NCBI GenBank assembly: GCA_936911875.1
Contig: CAKZGB010000012.1
Span: 1-64,000, forward strand
Source of the DNA: an uncultured Lysobacteraceae bacterium
GTDB taxonomy: Bacteria > Pseudomonadota > Gammaproteobacteria > Xanthomonadales > Xanthomonadaceae
Direction: 5' to 3'
Length of the DNA: 64,000 bases
Positions 24,221 to 31,850 of the stretch are shown piece by piece. A program made the position numbers and the translations under genes. Within the stretch, counting starts at the first letter, position 1, and each line of letters opens with the position of its first letter. A model generated the notes under the pieces. That model saw only the letters and a program-made list of their open reading frames with translations, was not told where the DNA came from and ran no database searches.

Positions 24221-24256
24221 TGGTAAATGGAAAATGGGAGTTGGTAATTGGTAAGG
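24221..24256 (+). repeat. Dispersed repeat, copy D (G-rich orientation)
   Basis: TGGTAAATGGAAAATGGGAG followed by TTGGTAATTGGTAAG. It pairs as an inverted repeat with copy E 40 bases to the right, so D and E together could form a hairpin or cruciform. Confidence 0.8.
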
Positions 24257-24295
24257 CATTACAGGCTCCGTAGCCCGCACTGCGTCGGTGCCCAA

Positions 24296-24330
24296 CACCA
24301 TTTCCCAATTCCCATTTACGATTTACCACT
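24296..24330 (-). repeat. Dispersed repeat, copy E (C-rich orientation)
   Basis: CCATTTCCCAATTCCCATTT followed by ACGATTTACCA is the complement-strand form of copy D, with a few changes. It lies about 70 bases upstream of the four-helix-bundle gene. Confidence 0.8.
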
Positions 24331-24402
24331 GGGCGGCGTCCTACGCGCGAACGCGGTAGGCGCTGATGGCCTGGCCGGCACCCCGACAGCTAGGCTCTGT
24401 CA

Positions 24403-24765
24403 ATGCATTACAGGACCTCAGAGGCGTGGCAGCTGGCCATGGACATGTCCGCAGACGTCCTATACACCGCGGACCGGCTGCCGTTTCGCGAGCGGTTCAG
24501 GCTTCGCTTGCAGATCACCCGTGCTGCGGTGTCGGTGCCGTCCAACATCGCCGAAGGCTGGACCCGCGAACACCCGAAAGAAAAGGCGCAGTTCCTCGCG
24601 ATCGCGCAAGGCTCCCTGGCGGAACTCCATACCCAGCTGGAACTCGCAGCCCGCCTCCAATGGATCCCGCCCGAGGACTTTGACCGGATCCTCGACCAAA
24701 TCGACCGCATTGGCAGAATCCTGACAGTGTTGCGACGTAAATACCGAACGCCCACGGCGCAGTAA
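24403..24765 (+). CDS. Four-helix-bundle protein (23S rRNA intervening-sequence/S23 family)
   Basis: This 120-residue protein belongs to the family of small four-helix-bundle proteins first seen inside 23S rRNA intervening sequences, structurally related to the Avd accessory protein of diversity-generating retroelements. Diagnostic segments are YRTSEAWQLAMDM, RLRLQITRAAVSVPSNIAEGW (SNIAEG) and IAQGSLAELHTQLELAARL. No biochemical function is established for free-standing members. Here it is not in an rRNA gene: it stands alone between ybaL and yheS, bracketed by inverted copies of a dispersed repeat. Its stop codon lies inside the start of copy F. No reverse transcriptase or template repeat is in the window. 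Confidence 0.88.
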   Translation: MHYRTSEAWQLAMDMSADVLYTADRLPFRERFRLRLQITRAAVSVPSNIAEGWTREHPKEKAQFLAIAQGSLAELHTQLELAARLQWIPPEDFDRILDQIDRIGRILTVLRRKYRTPTAQ

Positions 24766-24790
24766 CTGGTAAATGGCATTTGGTAAATGG
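24763..24790 (+). repeat. Dispersed repeat, copy F (G-rich orientation)
   Basis: TAACTGGTAAATGGCATTTG followed by GTAAATGG. The TAA is the stop codon of the four-helix-bundle gene. It is inverted relative to copy G, about 95 bases downstream. A short related fragment (ATGGAAAATGGTG) lies near 24837. Confidence 0.75.
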
Positions 24791-24882
24791 TTGCTGGCGC
24801 CGGAGCCCATACCGCAGGCCTGCCGCTGCGCCGCACATGGAAAATGGTGTGTTTTCCCATTAGAAACTCAGCGCCGGGAGCT

Positions 24883-24920
24883 CTTACCAGTTACCAACTC
24901 CCATTTACCATTTACCATTA
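24883..24920 (-). repeat. Dispersed repeat, copy G (C-rich orientation)
   Basis: CTTACCAGTTACCAACTCCC followed by ATTTACCATTTACCATTA. It ends five bases before the yheS start codon, so that gene also lacks a Shine-Dalgarno sequence. It is the best-preserved C-rich copy in the window. Confidence 0.8.
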
Positions 24921-24924
24921 CGGC

Positions 24925-26784
24925 ATGATTGCATTCAGAAACTTCGCCTTACGCCGCGGTGAGCGGCTGTTGTTGTCCAGCGTCGACCTGACGATGCATG
25001 CCGGATGGCGCATCGGTGTGATTGGGCGCAATGGTGCGGGCAAGAGTTCGCTGTTTGCCGCGTTGCAGGGCGATGTTGAGCCCGATCAGGGTGATATTGA
25101 TATTCCGAGCAAGCTGCGGATTGCGTCGGTGGCGCAGGAAACGCCCGCGCTTGATGACTCGGCTTTGGAGTTCGTGCTGTCGGGCGATGACGAAGTGCAT
25201 CGCGTGATCGTTGCGGAACGCGAGGCCGTTGAGCGCGAGGATTGGGAAGCGGTGGCCGAGGCGCATCTGCAACTCGAGGCGCTGAAAGGCTACGATGCGC
25301 CCGCGCGTGCTGCCAAGCTGTTGCACGGTTTGGGGTTTGCGCCCGAGACGCACGATCGTGCGGTCAAGGCGTTTTCGGGCGGTTGGCGTGTGCGGCTGAA
25401 TTTGGCCAAGGCGCTGATGATGCCTTCGGACTTGTTGTTACTCGACGAACCGACCAACCACTTGGACTTGGACGCGGTGCTGTGGCTCGAACAATGGCTG
25501 CTCAAATATCCGGGCACGTTGCTGATGATTTCGCACGATCGCGAATTTCTCGATGGGGTCAGCACGCACACCGTGCATCTGCACGACGGCAAGCTCAAGC
25601 TCTACACCGGCAATTACACGGCGTTTGAGCGGCAGCGCGCCGAGCATCTTCGTCTGCAGCAGATTGCGCACGAGAAAGAACAGGTCGAGCGCGAGCATCT
25701 GCAGAAATTTATTGATCGGTTTAAGGCCAAGGCCTCGAAGGCCAAGCAGGCGCAGAGCCGCATGAAGCGCCTTGAGAAACTGGCCGGCACGGAAGCCGTG
25801 CGCGTCGAGCGTTCGTTCCGCATTGAGTTTCCCGCGCCGAATAAATTGCCGCATGCGCTGTTGCGTTTGAGCGATGCGAACTGCGGTTACGGTGATCATG
25901 TCGTGCTGGATAACGTGCGGTTTGTGCTTGAGGCCGGCGATCGCGTCGCGCTGTTGGGTCCTAACGGTGCGGGTAAATCGACTTTGGTGAAGTCGCTGAC
26001 CAAAGAGATTCCGTTGCTGACGGGCGAGTGGGGCGGGCATCCGGATTTGCGCATCGGTTACTTTGCGCAGCACACCGTGGAATCGCTGCATGAGGGCTCG
26101 ACGCCGATCGATCATTTGTCCGAACTCGCGCCGAATGTATCCACGCAGGTGTTGCGTGATTTTCTGGGCAAGTGGAATTTCCCGGGCAATCGTGCCTTCG
26201 AAACGGTCGATGGCTTTAGCGGCGGTGAGCGTGCGCGTTTGGCCCTGGCGATGATTGCGTTCCAGCAGCCCAATGTGTTGCTGCTCGACGAACCGACCAA
26301 CCACTTGGATCTCGAGATGCGCGAGGCGCTGGCTGAGGCCTTGAGTGATTTCGATGGCGCGATTGTGCTCGTCTCGCACGATCGTCATCTGATCGGTCTG
26401 GTGTCCGATTCGTTCTGGCGTGTGGCCGATGGCGTTGCGCAACCGTTCGATGGCGATCTCGACGATTACGCGGTCTGGCTGCGGACGCGCGATCAGACCG
26501 AGCAGAAGCAGGGCGCGCCGGTGAAAGTGGCGGCACCTGCGCCCGTGACGGCTCCTGCACCGGCGGCGGCGCCCAAGCGCAAGACCAATCCGGTCAAGCT
26601 GGCCGAGGCCGAGGCCAAAGTCGCCGAGCTGGAGTCGCAGCTCAAAACGGTGGATTTGGACCTGTCGGATCCGGAGCTGTTCAGTCGCGATCATCGGCGC
26701 GCGGAGTCCTTAGTGGCCGAGCGGGCGGAGCTGGCGGCGCGCCTGGCTAGCGCCGAAGAGGCCCTGTTAGACCTCTACGAGTGA
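24925..26784 (+). CDS. yheS: ABC-F family ATPase, YheS-like
   Basis: ABC-F proteins are soluble twin-ATPase factors that bind the ribosomal E site and relieve stalled or damaged translation. The 619 residues contain two nucleotide-binding domains, each with Walker A (GRNGAGKSS near residue 35; GPNGAGKST near 350), the ABC signature (FSGGWRVRLNLA; FSGGERARLALA) and Walker B (LLLLDEPTNHLDL, VLLLDEPTNHLDL). They are separated by the Lys/Arg-rich P-site tether helix region (KFIDRFKAKASKAKQAQSRM). A C-terminal coiled coil follows an Ala/Pro linker. Length and layout match YheS. The ATG at 24925 is preferred; in-frame codons upstream to 24787 lie in repeats. The stop codon coincides with the left end of a palindromic element. 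Confidence 0.93.
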   Translation: MIAFRNFALRRGERLLLSSVDLTMHAGWRIGVIGRNGAGKSSLFAALQGDVEPDQGDIDIPSKLRIASVAQETPALDDSALEFVLSGDDEVHRVIVAEREAVEREDWEAVAEAHLQLEALKGYDAPARAAKLLHGLGFAPETHDRAVKAFSGGWRVRLNLAKALMMPSDLLLLDEPTNHLDLDAVLWLEQWLLKYPGTLLMISHDREFLDGVSTHTVHLHDGKLKLYTGNYTAFERQRAEHLRLQQIAHEKEQVEREHLQKFIDRFKAKASKAKQAQSRMKRLEKLAGTEAVRVERSFRIEFPAPNKLPHALLRLSDANCGYGDHVVLDNVRFVLEAGDRVALLGPNGAGKSTLVKSLTKEIPLLTGEWGGHPDLRIGYFAQHTVESLHEGSTPIDHLSELAPNVSTQVLRDFLGKWNFPGNRAFETVDGFSGGERARLALAMIAFQQPNVLLLDEPTNHLDLEMREALAEALSDFDGAIVLVSHDRHLIGLVSDSFWRVADGVAQPFDGDLDDYAVWLRTRDQTEQKQGAPVKVAAPAPVTAPAPAAAPKRKTNPVKLAEAEAKVAELESQLKTVDLDLSDPELFSRDHRRAESLVAERAELAARLASAEEALLDLYE

Positions 26785-26858
26785 AATACACTAAAGTTAT
26801 CCAAAGTTATCAATAAATGATAACCTTGGGTAACTTGATCTAACTTTGGTGTATTTCA
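26782..26858. mobile_element. 77-bp AT-rich palindromic element at a gene truncation point
   Basis: The left arm TGAAATACACTAAAGTTA (26782-26799) pairs with TAACTTTGGTGTATTTCA (26841-26858) with one mismatch. A second inverted repeat inside, AAAGTTATCA/TGATAACCTT, surrounds ATAAA. The base composition is far more AT-rich than the flanks. The element's first three bases are the yheS stop codon, and its right end abuts the surviving part of an ATPase gene. It carries no gene. It looks like a MITE-type insertion or a scar of recombination; no target duplication is visible. Confidence 0.75.
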
Positions 26859-27337
26859 ATGGATCCGAGACAGAATCCATAAAGGAGAATGCTTCGTACG
26901 AGCCGGCCGCGCTTGAAAGTATCTTCAGGAAAACCAGAGGCTACCCCTACTTTTTGCAGGAGTGGGGCAAGCATGCATGGGACTGTGCGGACCGCTCGCC
27001 GATTACAGCCGGAGACGTCGAAAATTGCGCGACGGATAGAGCGATTTCCGAGTTGGATCGAAGCTTTTTCCGGGTGCGAATGGATCGCTTGACGCCTGGC
27101 GAACGGAGGTACGTGCGTGCAATGGCGGAGCTGGGTGCGGGGCCGCATCGGTCCGGTAGCATCTCCAAAGTCCTCGGCAAGACTGTTAATGCGGTGGCGC
27201 CCATCCGAAGCAGTTTGATTCGGAAAGGTATGATTTATAGCCCATCGCACGGCGATACCGCCTTTACGGTGCCATTGTTTGATGAGTTCCTGAAACGGCA
27301 AATGCCGAACTTCGATCCTCTCGAAGGAGGAGCGTGA
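26859..27337 (+). pseudogene. C-terminal remnant of an AAA+ ATPase
   Basis: About 155 codons remain of a protein resembling the C-terminal half of a roughly 390-residue family of Orc/archaeal-type AAA ATPases. Segments TRGYPYFLQEWGKHAWD, RVRMDRLTPGERRYVRAMAE and GMIYSPSHGDTAFTVPLFDE resemble the arginine-finger/lid region and winged helix of that family. The Walker A and B motifs, and indeed the whole nucleotide-binding half, are missing. The frame opens inside the adjacent palindromic element at a TTG with no ribosome-binding site. I read it as a decayed gene that lost its 5' half; expression of the remnant is possible but unsupported. Confidence 0.75.
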
Positions 27338-27413
27338 CCTACCGGCCCCTCCCGGTAACGCAATCATCGTCGGGTTCCAGGCCTGCACGTCCCCTGAACT
27401 GCCCTTTAGGCGC

Positions 27414-27419
27414 TAAAAT
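27414..27419 (+). promoter_or_regulatory. Candidate -10 box of the zinc-ribbon/aspS operon
   Basis: TAAAAT lies eight bases before the ATG of the zinc-ribbon gene, which would place the transcript start at or within a base or two of the start codon. No good -35 match is visible. The context CGCTAAAATAAGG recalls the mreB, yebC and queE upstream regions. Confidence 0.4.
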
Positions 27420-27427
27420 AAGGGGTT

Positions 27428-27727
27428 ATGCCAATCTATGCCTTTGCCTGTGATGCCTGCGGTCACAGTTTTGACCGTCTGCAAAAAATGTCCGACCCGG
27501 ATCCGACTGTGTGTCCGGAATGCGGCCAGTCGGCCGTGCATCGTCAACTGACCGCGCCGCAGTTCCGGCTGGCCGGCGGCGGTTGGTACGAGACCGATTT
27601 CAAATCGGCCAGCGACAAGAAACGCAATCTCGCCGGTGACAATCCCGGCGGCAGTAGTTCGGCGTCCGCACCTGCGGCCTCGCCGGCGCCGAGTGCGCCG
27701 GGCAAGCCGACCTCGTCTTCCACCTGA
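27428..27727 (+). CDS. FmdB-family zinc-ribbon protein
   Basis: The 99-residue protein starts with the FmdB/CxxC zinc ribbon: MPIYAFACDACGHSFDRLQK, then CPECGQSAVHRQL. Two CxxC pairs (Cys8/11 and Cys33/36, approximately) should bind one zinc. The GGWYETDFKS segment is also family-typical. The Ser/Ala/Pro-rich tail is low-complexity. Function is unknown; family members are often annotated as putative regulators. It lies 29 bases before aspS, a common pairing in proteobacteria, and the two are probably co-transcribed. Confidence 0.9.
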   Translation: MPIYAFACDACGHSFDRLQKMSDPDPTVCPECGQSAVHRQLTAPQFRLAGGGWYETDFKSASDKKRNLAGDNPGGSSSASAPAASPAPSAPGKPTSSST

Positions 27728-27756
27728 TTCACTGAAAATAAAAAGTAGTTCAACGT

Positions 27757-29550
27757 ATGCGTACCCATTTTTGCGGGCTAATTGATTCTTCTCTGATCGA
27801 CCAAACTGTCACGCTGTGCGGTTGGGTAGATGTGGCCCGCGATTTGGGCGGCGTCTGCTTTGTCGATCTGCGCGATCACGAGGGCATTGTCCAAGTCGTC
27901 GCCGAGCCCGATGCCGATAACGCCGACAATGCGGCGGTGATTGCTGCCGCGTCGCAACTGGGTTACGAGGACTGCGTGCGCATCACCGGTGTGGTGCGTG
28001 CCCGTCATGCGGTGAACGACAAGATCCGTACCGGCCAAGTCGAGATTCTGGCCAAGCGCATCGAAGTGTTGAACAAAGCCGAGCCGCTGCCGTTCCATGC
28101 GCATGAAAATCCCGGCGAAGAAACGCGCCTGAAGTACCGTTATCTCGATCTGCGTCGTCCGCAGATGCAGCAGATGATGCGCACGCGCACCAAGCTGGTC
28201 GCCGCTCTGCGTCGTTATCTCGATGAGCGCAATTTCCAGGACATTGAAACGCCGATTCTGACCAAGGCCACGCCCGAAGGTGCGCGTGACTTTTTGGTGC
28301 CGGCGCGCATGCACGCAGGTGAGTTCTACGCTCTGCCGCAGTCGCCGCAGCTGTTCAAGCAAATTCTGATGATGGCCGGTTTCGACCGTTACTATCAGAT
28401 CGCGCGTTGTTTCCGCGATGAGGCGCTGCGCGCCGATCGCCAACTTGAATTCACGCAGCTCGACATGGAGTTCGCATGGGTCAGCGAATCCGATGTGCAG
28501 GATCTGACTGAAGACATGATCCGTCACGTCTTCCGCGAGGTAAAGGGCGTCGAACTGGCCAATCCGTTCCCGCGCATGACTTATGCCGAGGCGATGCGTC
28601 TGTATGGTTCGGACAAGCCGGATCTGCGTTTTGATATGGCTTTTGCCGACATCGCTGATCTCGTCAAAACCTGTGATTTCCAGGTGTTTGCCGATGTGGC
28701 CAACGCCGACGATGGTCGCGTCATTGCACTGACCGCGCCGGGCGCCGCTTCGCATTCGCGCAAGCAGATCGATGAGCTCGCTGCCCACGCCGCCAAGTAC
28801 GGTGCCAAGGGTCTGGCCTGGATGAAGGTCGAGACGCTGGCCAACGGTCGCGAAGGCATCAACTCGCCGATCGCCAAGTTCTTTGACGATGCCACGCTGC
28901 TTGCAATCGTTGAGCGCGCCGGCGCCAAAGATGGCGACTTGATTCTGTTCGGCGCGGCGGCGTCCAAGACCGCCAGTGAATTCATGGGCGCTGTGCGTCT
29001 CAAGCTCGGTAAGGATCTGGGTCTGATGCGCGATGGCGACTGGAAGCCGTTGTGGGTCACCGATTTCCCGATGTTCGAATACGATGACGAAGCCGGCCGC
29101 TACGTCGCGCTGCATCACCCGTTCACCGCGCCTGCTGTCGATGACATTGCCGATCTTAAGGCCAATGCGGCGACTGCCGTGTCGCGCGGTTACGACATGG
29201 TGCTCAACGGTAACGAGATTGGTGGCGGTTCGATCCGTATCCACTCCAGTGCCATGCAGTCGGCCGTGTTCGAGCTGCTGGGCATCGGTGCCGAAGAGGC
29301 GCAGGCCAAGTTCGGCTTCCTGCTCGATGCACTCAAGTACGGCGCGCCGCCGCATGGTGGCGTGGCCTTCGGTATCGACCGCATTGCCGCGCTGATGGCC
29401 GGCACGGAATCGATCCGCGATGTGATTGCCTTCCCCAAGACCACCGGTGCGCAATGTCTGATGACCGATGCGCCGTCGCCGATTGCCGATGCGCAACTGG
29501 CCGAAGTGCATGTCATGGTGCGTCCGGGCAAGTCGGAAAGCGTCGGCTAA
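27757..29550 (+). CDS. aspS: Aspartyl-tRNA synthetase
   Basis: AspRS charges tRNA-Asp with aspartate. The 597-residue bacterial-type class II enzyme has an N-terminal OB fold (VTLCGWVDVARDLGGVCFVDLRD), motif 2 (YYQIARCFRDEALRADRQLEFTQLD, near residues 210-235), the bacterial GAD insertion, and motif 3 (GGVAFGIDRIAALMAG) near the C terminus. The flipping-loop and aspartate-binding segments (for example SPQLFKQILMMAGFD) are intact. The start ATG is 29 bases after the zinc-ribbon gene. Whether it is discriminating or also charges tRNA-Asn cannot be decided from this window. Confidence 0.98.
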   Translation: MRTHFCGLIDSSLIDQTVTLCGWVDVARDLGGVCFVDLRDHEGIVQVVAEPDADNADNAAVIAAASQLGYEDCVRITGVVRARHAVNDKIRTGQVEILAKRIEVLNKAEPLPFHAHENPGEETRLKYRYLDLRRPQMQQMMRTRTKLVAALRRYLDERNFQDIETPILTKATPEGARDFLVPARMHAGEFYALPQSPQLFKQILMMAGFDRYYQIARCFRDEALRADRQLEFTQLDMEFAWVSESDVQDLTEDMIRHVFREVKGVELANPFPRMTYAEAMRLYGSDKPDLRFDMAFADIADLVKTCDFQVFADVANADDGRVIALTAPGAASHSRKQIDELAAHAAKYGAKGLAWMKVETLANGREGINSPIAKFFDDATLLAIVERAGAKDGDLILFGAAASKTASEFMGAVRLKLGKDLGLMRDGDWKPLWVTDFPMFEYDDEAGRYVALHHPFTAPAVDDIADLKANAATAVSRGYDMVLNGNEIGGGSIRIHSSAMQSAVFELLGIGAEEAQAKFGFLLDALKYGAPPHGGVAFGIDRIAALMAGTESIRDVIAFPKTTGAQCLMTDAPSPIADAQLAEVHVMVRPGKSESVG

Positions 29551-29557
29551 TTCCTTT

Positions 29558-30112
29558 ATGACCTCGCCGCACGTGCAAAACCTAAACGATGCCTTGTACG
29601 TGCGTCGGGCCACGCCTGTGGATGCCGAGGCCGTCGCGCGTCTCGCGATCGAGACGTTTGTGGCCAAGTTCGGTCATCTGTATTCCGTGCACGATCTGCA
29701 GACCTATCTGCATCTGGCCTATAGCGTCGATGCGGTCGAGCAGACCTTGCGTGATGCCGACTCGGAGACGTGGCTGCTGTGTGATGCCTCTAGTGACGCG
29801 TATCTCGGCTTTGCGCTGATCGGTAAAGCGTCGCTGCCGCATGCGGACATCAGTCCCGCGGACGGTGAGATCAAACGGTTTTATGTCGATCCGACGCGCA
29901 CGGGGCAGGGCCTCGGTGCGCAGTTTATGGATTTCATTCTGACGCGTCTGCTGCAAAACGGTCCGCGCACGCTGTGGCTTGGCGTCTACTCAGACAACGA
30001 CGGCGCTCAGCGTTTTTATTCGCGCTACGGTTTTGAACGCGCCGGTGAGTATTTATTCCCGGTCGGGGAAACCCGCGACCGGGAATATATCTTCAAACGA
30101 AAGGCTCAGTAA
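29558..30112 (+). CDS. GNAT family N-acetyltransferase
   Basis: The 184-residue protein has the GCN5-related acetyltransferase fold, with acetyl-CoA binding motif A visible in IKRFYVDPTRTGQGLGAQFMDF (the Q/R-x-x-G-x-G/A loop) and motif B in LWLGVYSDNDGAQRFYSRYGF. Substrate is unknown; spermidine/alanine N-acetyltransferase-like folds share this layout. It starts seven bases after aspS and probably shares its transcript. The frame stays open upstream inside aspS, but the ATG at 29558 gives family length. It ends four bases from the convergent phytase gene, leaving no room for separate terminators. Confidence 0.88.
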   Translation: MTSPHVQNLNDALYVRRATPVDAEAVARLAIETFVAKFGHLYSVHDLQTYLHLAYSVDAVEQTLRDADSETWLLCDASSDAYLGFALIGKASLPHADISPADGEIKRFYVDPTRTGQGLGAQFMDFILTRLLQNGPRTLWLGVYSDNDGAQRFYSRYGFERAGEYLFPVGETRDREYIFKRKAQ

Positions 30113-30116
30113 GCCC

Positions 30117-31850
30117 TTATTTTTGTGCGTCTTTCAGGGCCTGCGTGATGCGGGACCAGGGCACGTACTTAAAGTTCTGCGGGGTTTCGGGCATGCGCTT
30201 GCGGCCGTCTTGCACCACCAGCATGCCTTGAGCATACTCGCCGCCCAGGTTTGCGGACGTCACGTCGAGACCGTCCGTTTCCGAGGCGCCGTCAATGCCT
30301 TCGCGCGGTGCCGCACTGACGCGAACAATGCCGCGAACCTGATAGGGTGCCTTGGCATCAAGCAGCACGTAGCGGTCATTGCCTTGGCTCGAGACGACCA
30401 GCAGGTCGCCGTCGGTGCCGTGGTAGATCGCCATGCCTTCGACATCTTTTTTCAGATACGGGCCCACTTTCAGGACGTCTTGCGGCTTGGTGGACGACTT
30501 GGGATCGAGTGGCAGACGGTAAACGCCGGTGGCTTCTTCGCCCACAAACAGATCACCGGTGCGATCGTTGACGGCGCAGCCTTCGGGTTGGCTGTTTAAA
30601 GCAAAGCGCCTTACCGGCACCGCGTCGAGCGTACGACCCGAAGTTCGCAGCTGATATTGCACGAACTGACCGTCTTTCTGGTTGGCGATGATGTAGGTCT
30701 CGCCACGCGGGCCGCGACCCATGCACAGGCCGTAGATTTCCTTCTGCGCGGTGCGGACTTCACCGGCCTCGGCCACGACGCCCTTGGCATCAATCGTAAA
30801 CAGATGCAGCGATTCGTTGTCCCGATTGCTTGCCGCTGCAACGGCAACGCGTTGTCCGCGCCACATCACGCCATCGCGCAGATCGACGTTATTGAGTCGG
30901 CCGACACGCAGATCCTGCAGGCGACGGCCTTCGAGATCATAGACCTGCAAGCCGCCTTGCTTATCAGTACCCAACACGCGACTTTGCGAAGGCACGGTCG
31001 GATGCACCCAAATCGCCGGATCATCGGCCGCATCGCCCATGCGTGCAACGGGCTCGGTCTGCACGGATGGCGTCACCGTCACCACCGGCACATCGAGTTG
31101 CGATGTGTTTGATGTTGCCGAAGGCGCCCACGGCACTGCAATTTCAAAGCGACCCTCATCGGCATCCACCTGCACCAGACGCATGCCGTCCGAGCGCGTG
31201 CCGTTGACGGCTAGGCCTTCGACGTCAAGACCTTCGAGTTCGGGCACCTGCAGAGTGCTGATAGCGCGGAACGGGCCGTCGTCAGTTGGTGCATAGACTT
31301 GCATCGTGTCGCTATGGGGCACGTGCAACAGGAGCTGGCCATCGAGCGCGGTGAAAGCGCCTAACGTTTCCAGCGAACCCCAGGGCTTTTGCAGCAGCAG
31401 CGGACGACGCTCCAATGCAGATTCCGCGTCGGCGGGATAGGCCCAGATGCCCACGTTCTCTTCGTCCACATACAAAGTGCCTTGATCCACGGCACATTGC
31501 GTAGTGGCCGGAGGCAGTGCCAGGCGGCGCACTAACAGAGGCTGCGGCAGCAGGCCCTGTGCATCGGCGATAAACCATTGCGCGCCGATGCCTTCCTCGG
31601 CCACTAGAAACACCGACTGATTGCCGGCGGCATCGGTGTTGATGCAGTGGGCTTCGAGTCGCGTGTCGGTTGACGGAATGCGAATTTCGCGGCCATCTTG
31701 CGCGGCCACCAGTTGCTGCGCCGATTTGTCGTAACGCACGGTCACAGGTGCCGCCGCGGAGGCGACACCTGCAGCCGTCAGCGCCAGCGTGAGCGCCGAT
31801 AGTTTGAACGTACCGCGCAGCGCGTCTGAAAGGAATACAGAGTTGCGCAT
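30117..31850 (-). CDS. Beta-propeller phytase (3-phytase), two-domain form
   Basis: Beta-propeller phytases release phosphate from phytate, using calcium ions. The 577-residue precursor has a signal peptide (about 1-33). The C-terminal part (from about 265) carries the canonical motifs DAADDPAIWVHPTVPSQSRV, GTDKQGGLQVYDLEGRRLQD, NNVDLRDG, EGCAVNDRTGDLFVGEE and GASETDGLDVTS. Residues about 34-230 look like a second, degenerate propeller domain without the DDPAIW motif, as in dual-domain phytases. It directly follows a TonB-dependent receptor, overlapping its stop by one base (TGATG), so the two are translationally coupled. Location should be periplasmic or extracellular. Confidence 0.92.
   Translation of the reverse strand: MRNSVFLSDALRGTFKLSALTLALTAAGVASAAAPVTVRYDKSAQQLVAAQDGREIRIPSTDTRLEAHCINTDAAGNQSVFLVAEEGIGAQWFIADAQGLLPQPLLVRRLALPPATTQCAVDQGTLYVDEENVGIWAYPADAESALERRPLLLQKPWGSLETLGAFTALDGQLLLHVPHSDTMQVYAPTDDGPFRAISTLQVPELEGLDVEGLAVNGTRSDGMRLVQVDADEGRFEIAVPWAPSATSNTSQLDVPVVTVTPSVQTEPVARMGDAADDPAIWVHPTVPSQSRVLGTDKQGGLQVYDLEGRRLQDLRVGRLNNVDLRDGVMWRGQRVAVAAASNRDNESLHLFTIDAKGVVAEAGEVRTAQKEIYGLCMGRGPRGETYIIANQKDGQFVQYQLRTSGRTLDAVPVRRFALNSQPEGCAVNDRTGDLFVGEEATGVYRLPLDPKSSTKPQDVLKVGPYLKKDVEGMAIYHGTDGDLLVVSSQGNDRYVLLDAKAPYQVRGIVRVSAAPREGIDGASETDGLDVTSANLGGEYAQGMLVVQDGRKRMPETPQNFKYVPWSRITQALKDAQK

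Noticed and set aside
24403..24765. Diversity-generating retroelement based on the Avd-like protein
   Set aside because: No reverse transcriptase and no template/variable repeat pair are visible within 40 kb downstream or 24 kb upstream.
27778..29667. 629-codon minus-strand frame opposite aspS
   Set aside because: aspS is certain on the plus strand; the antisense protein has no domain and lacks a start context.
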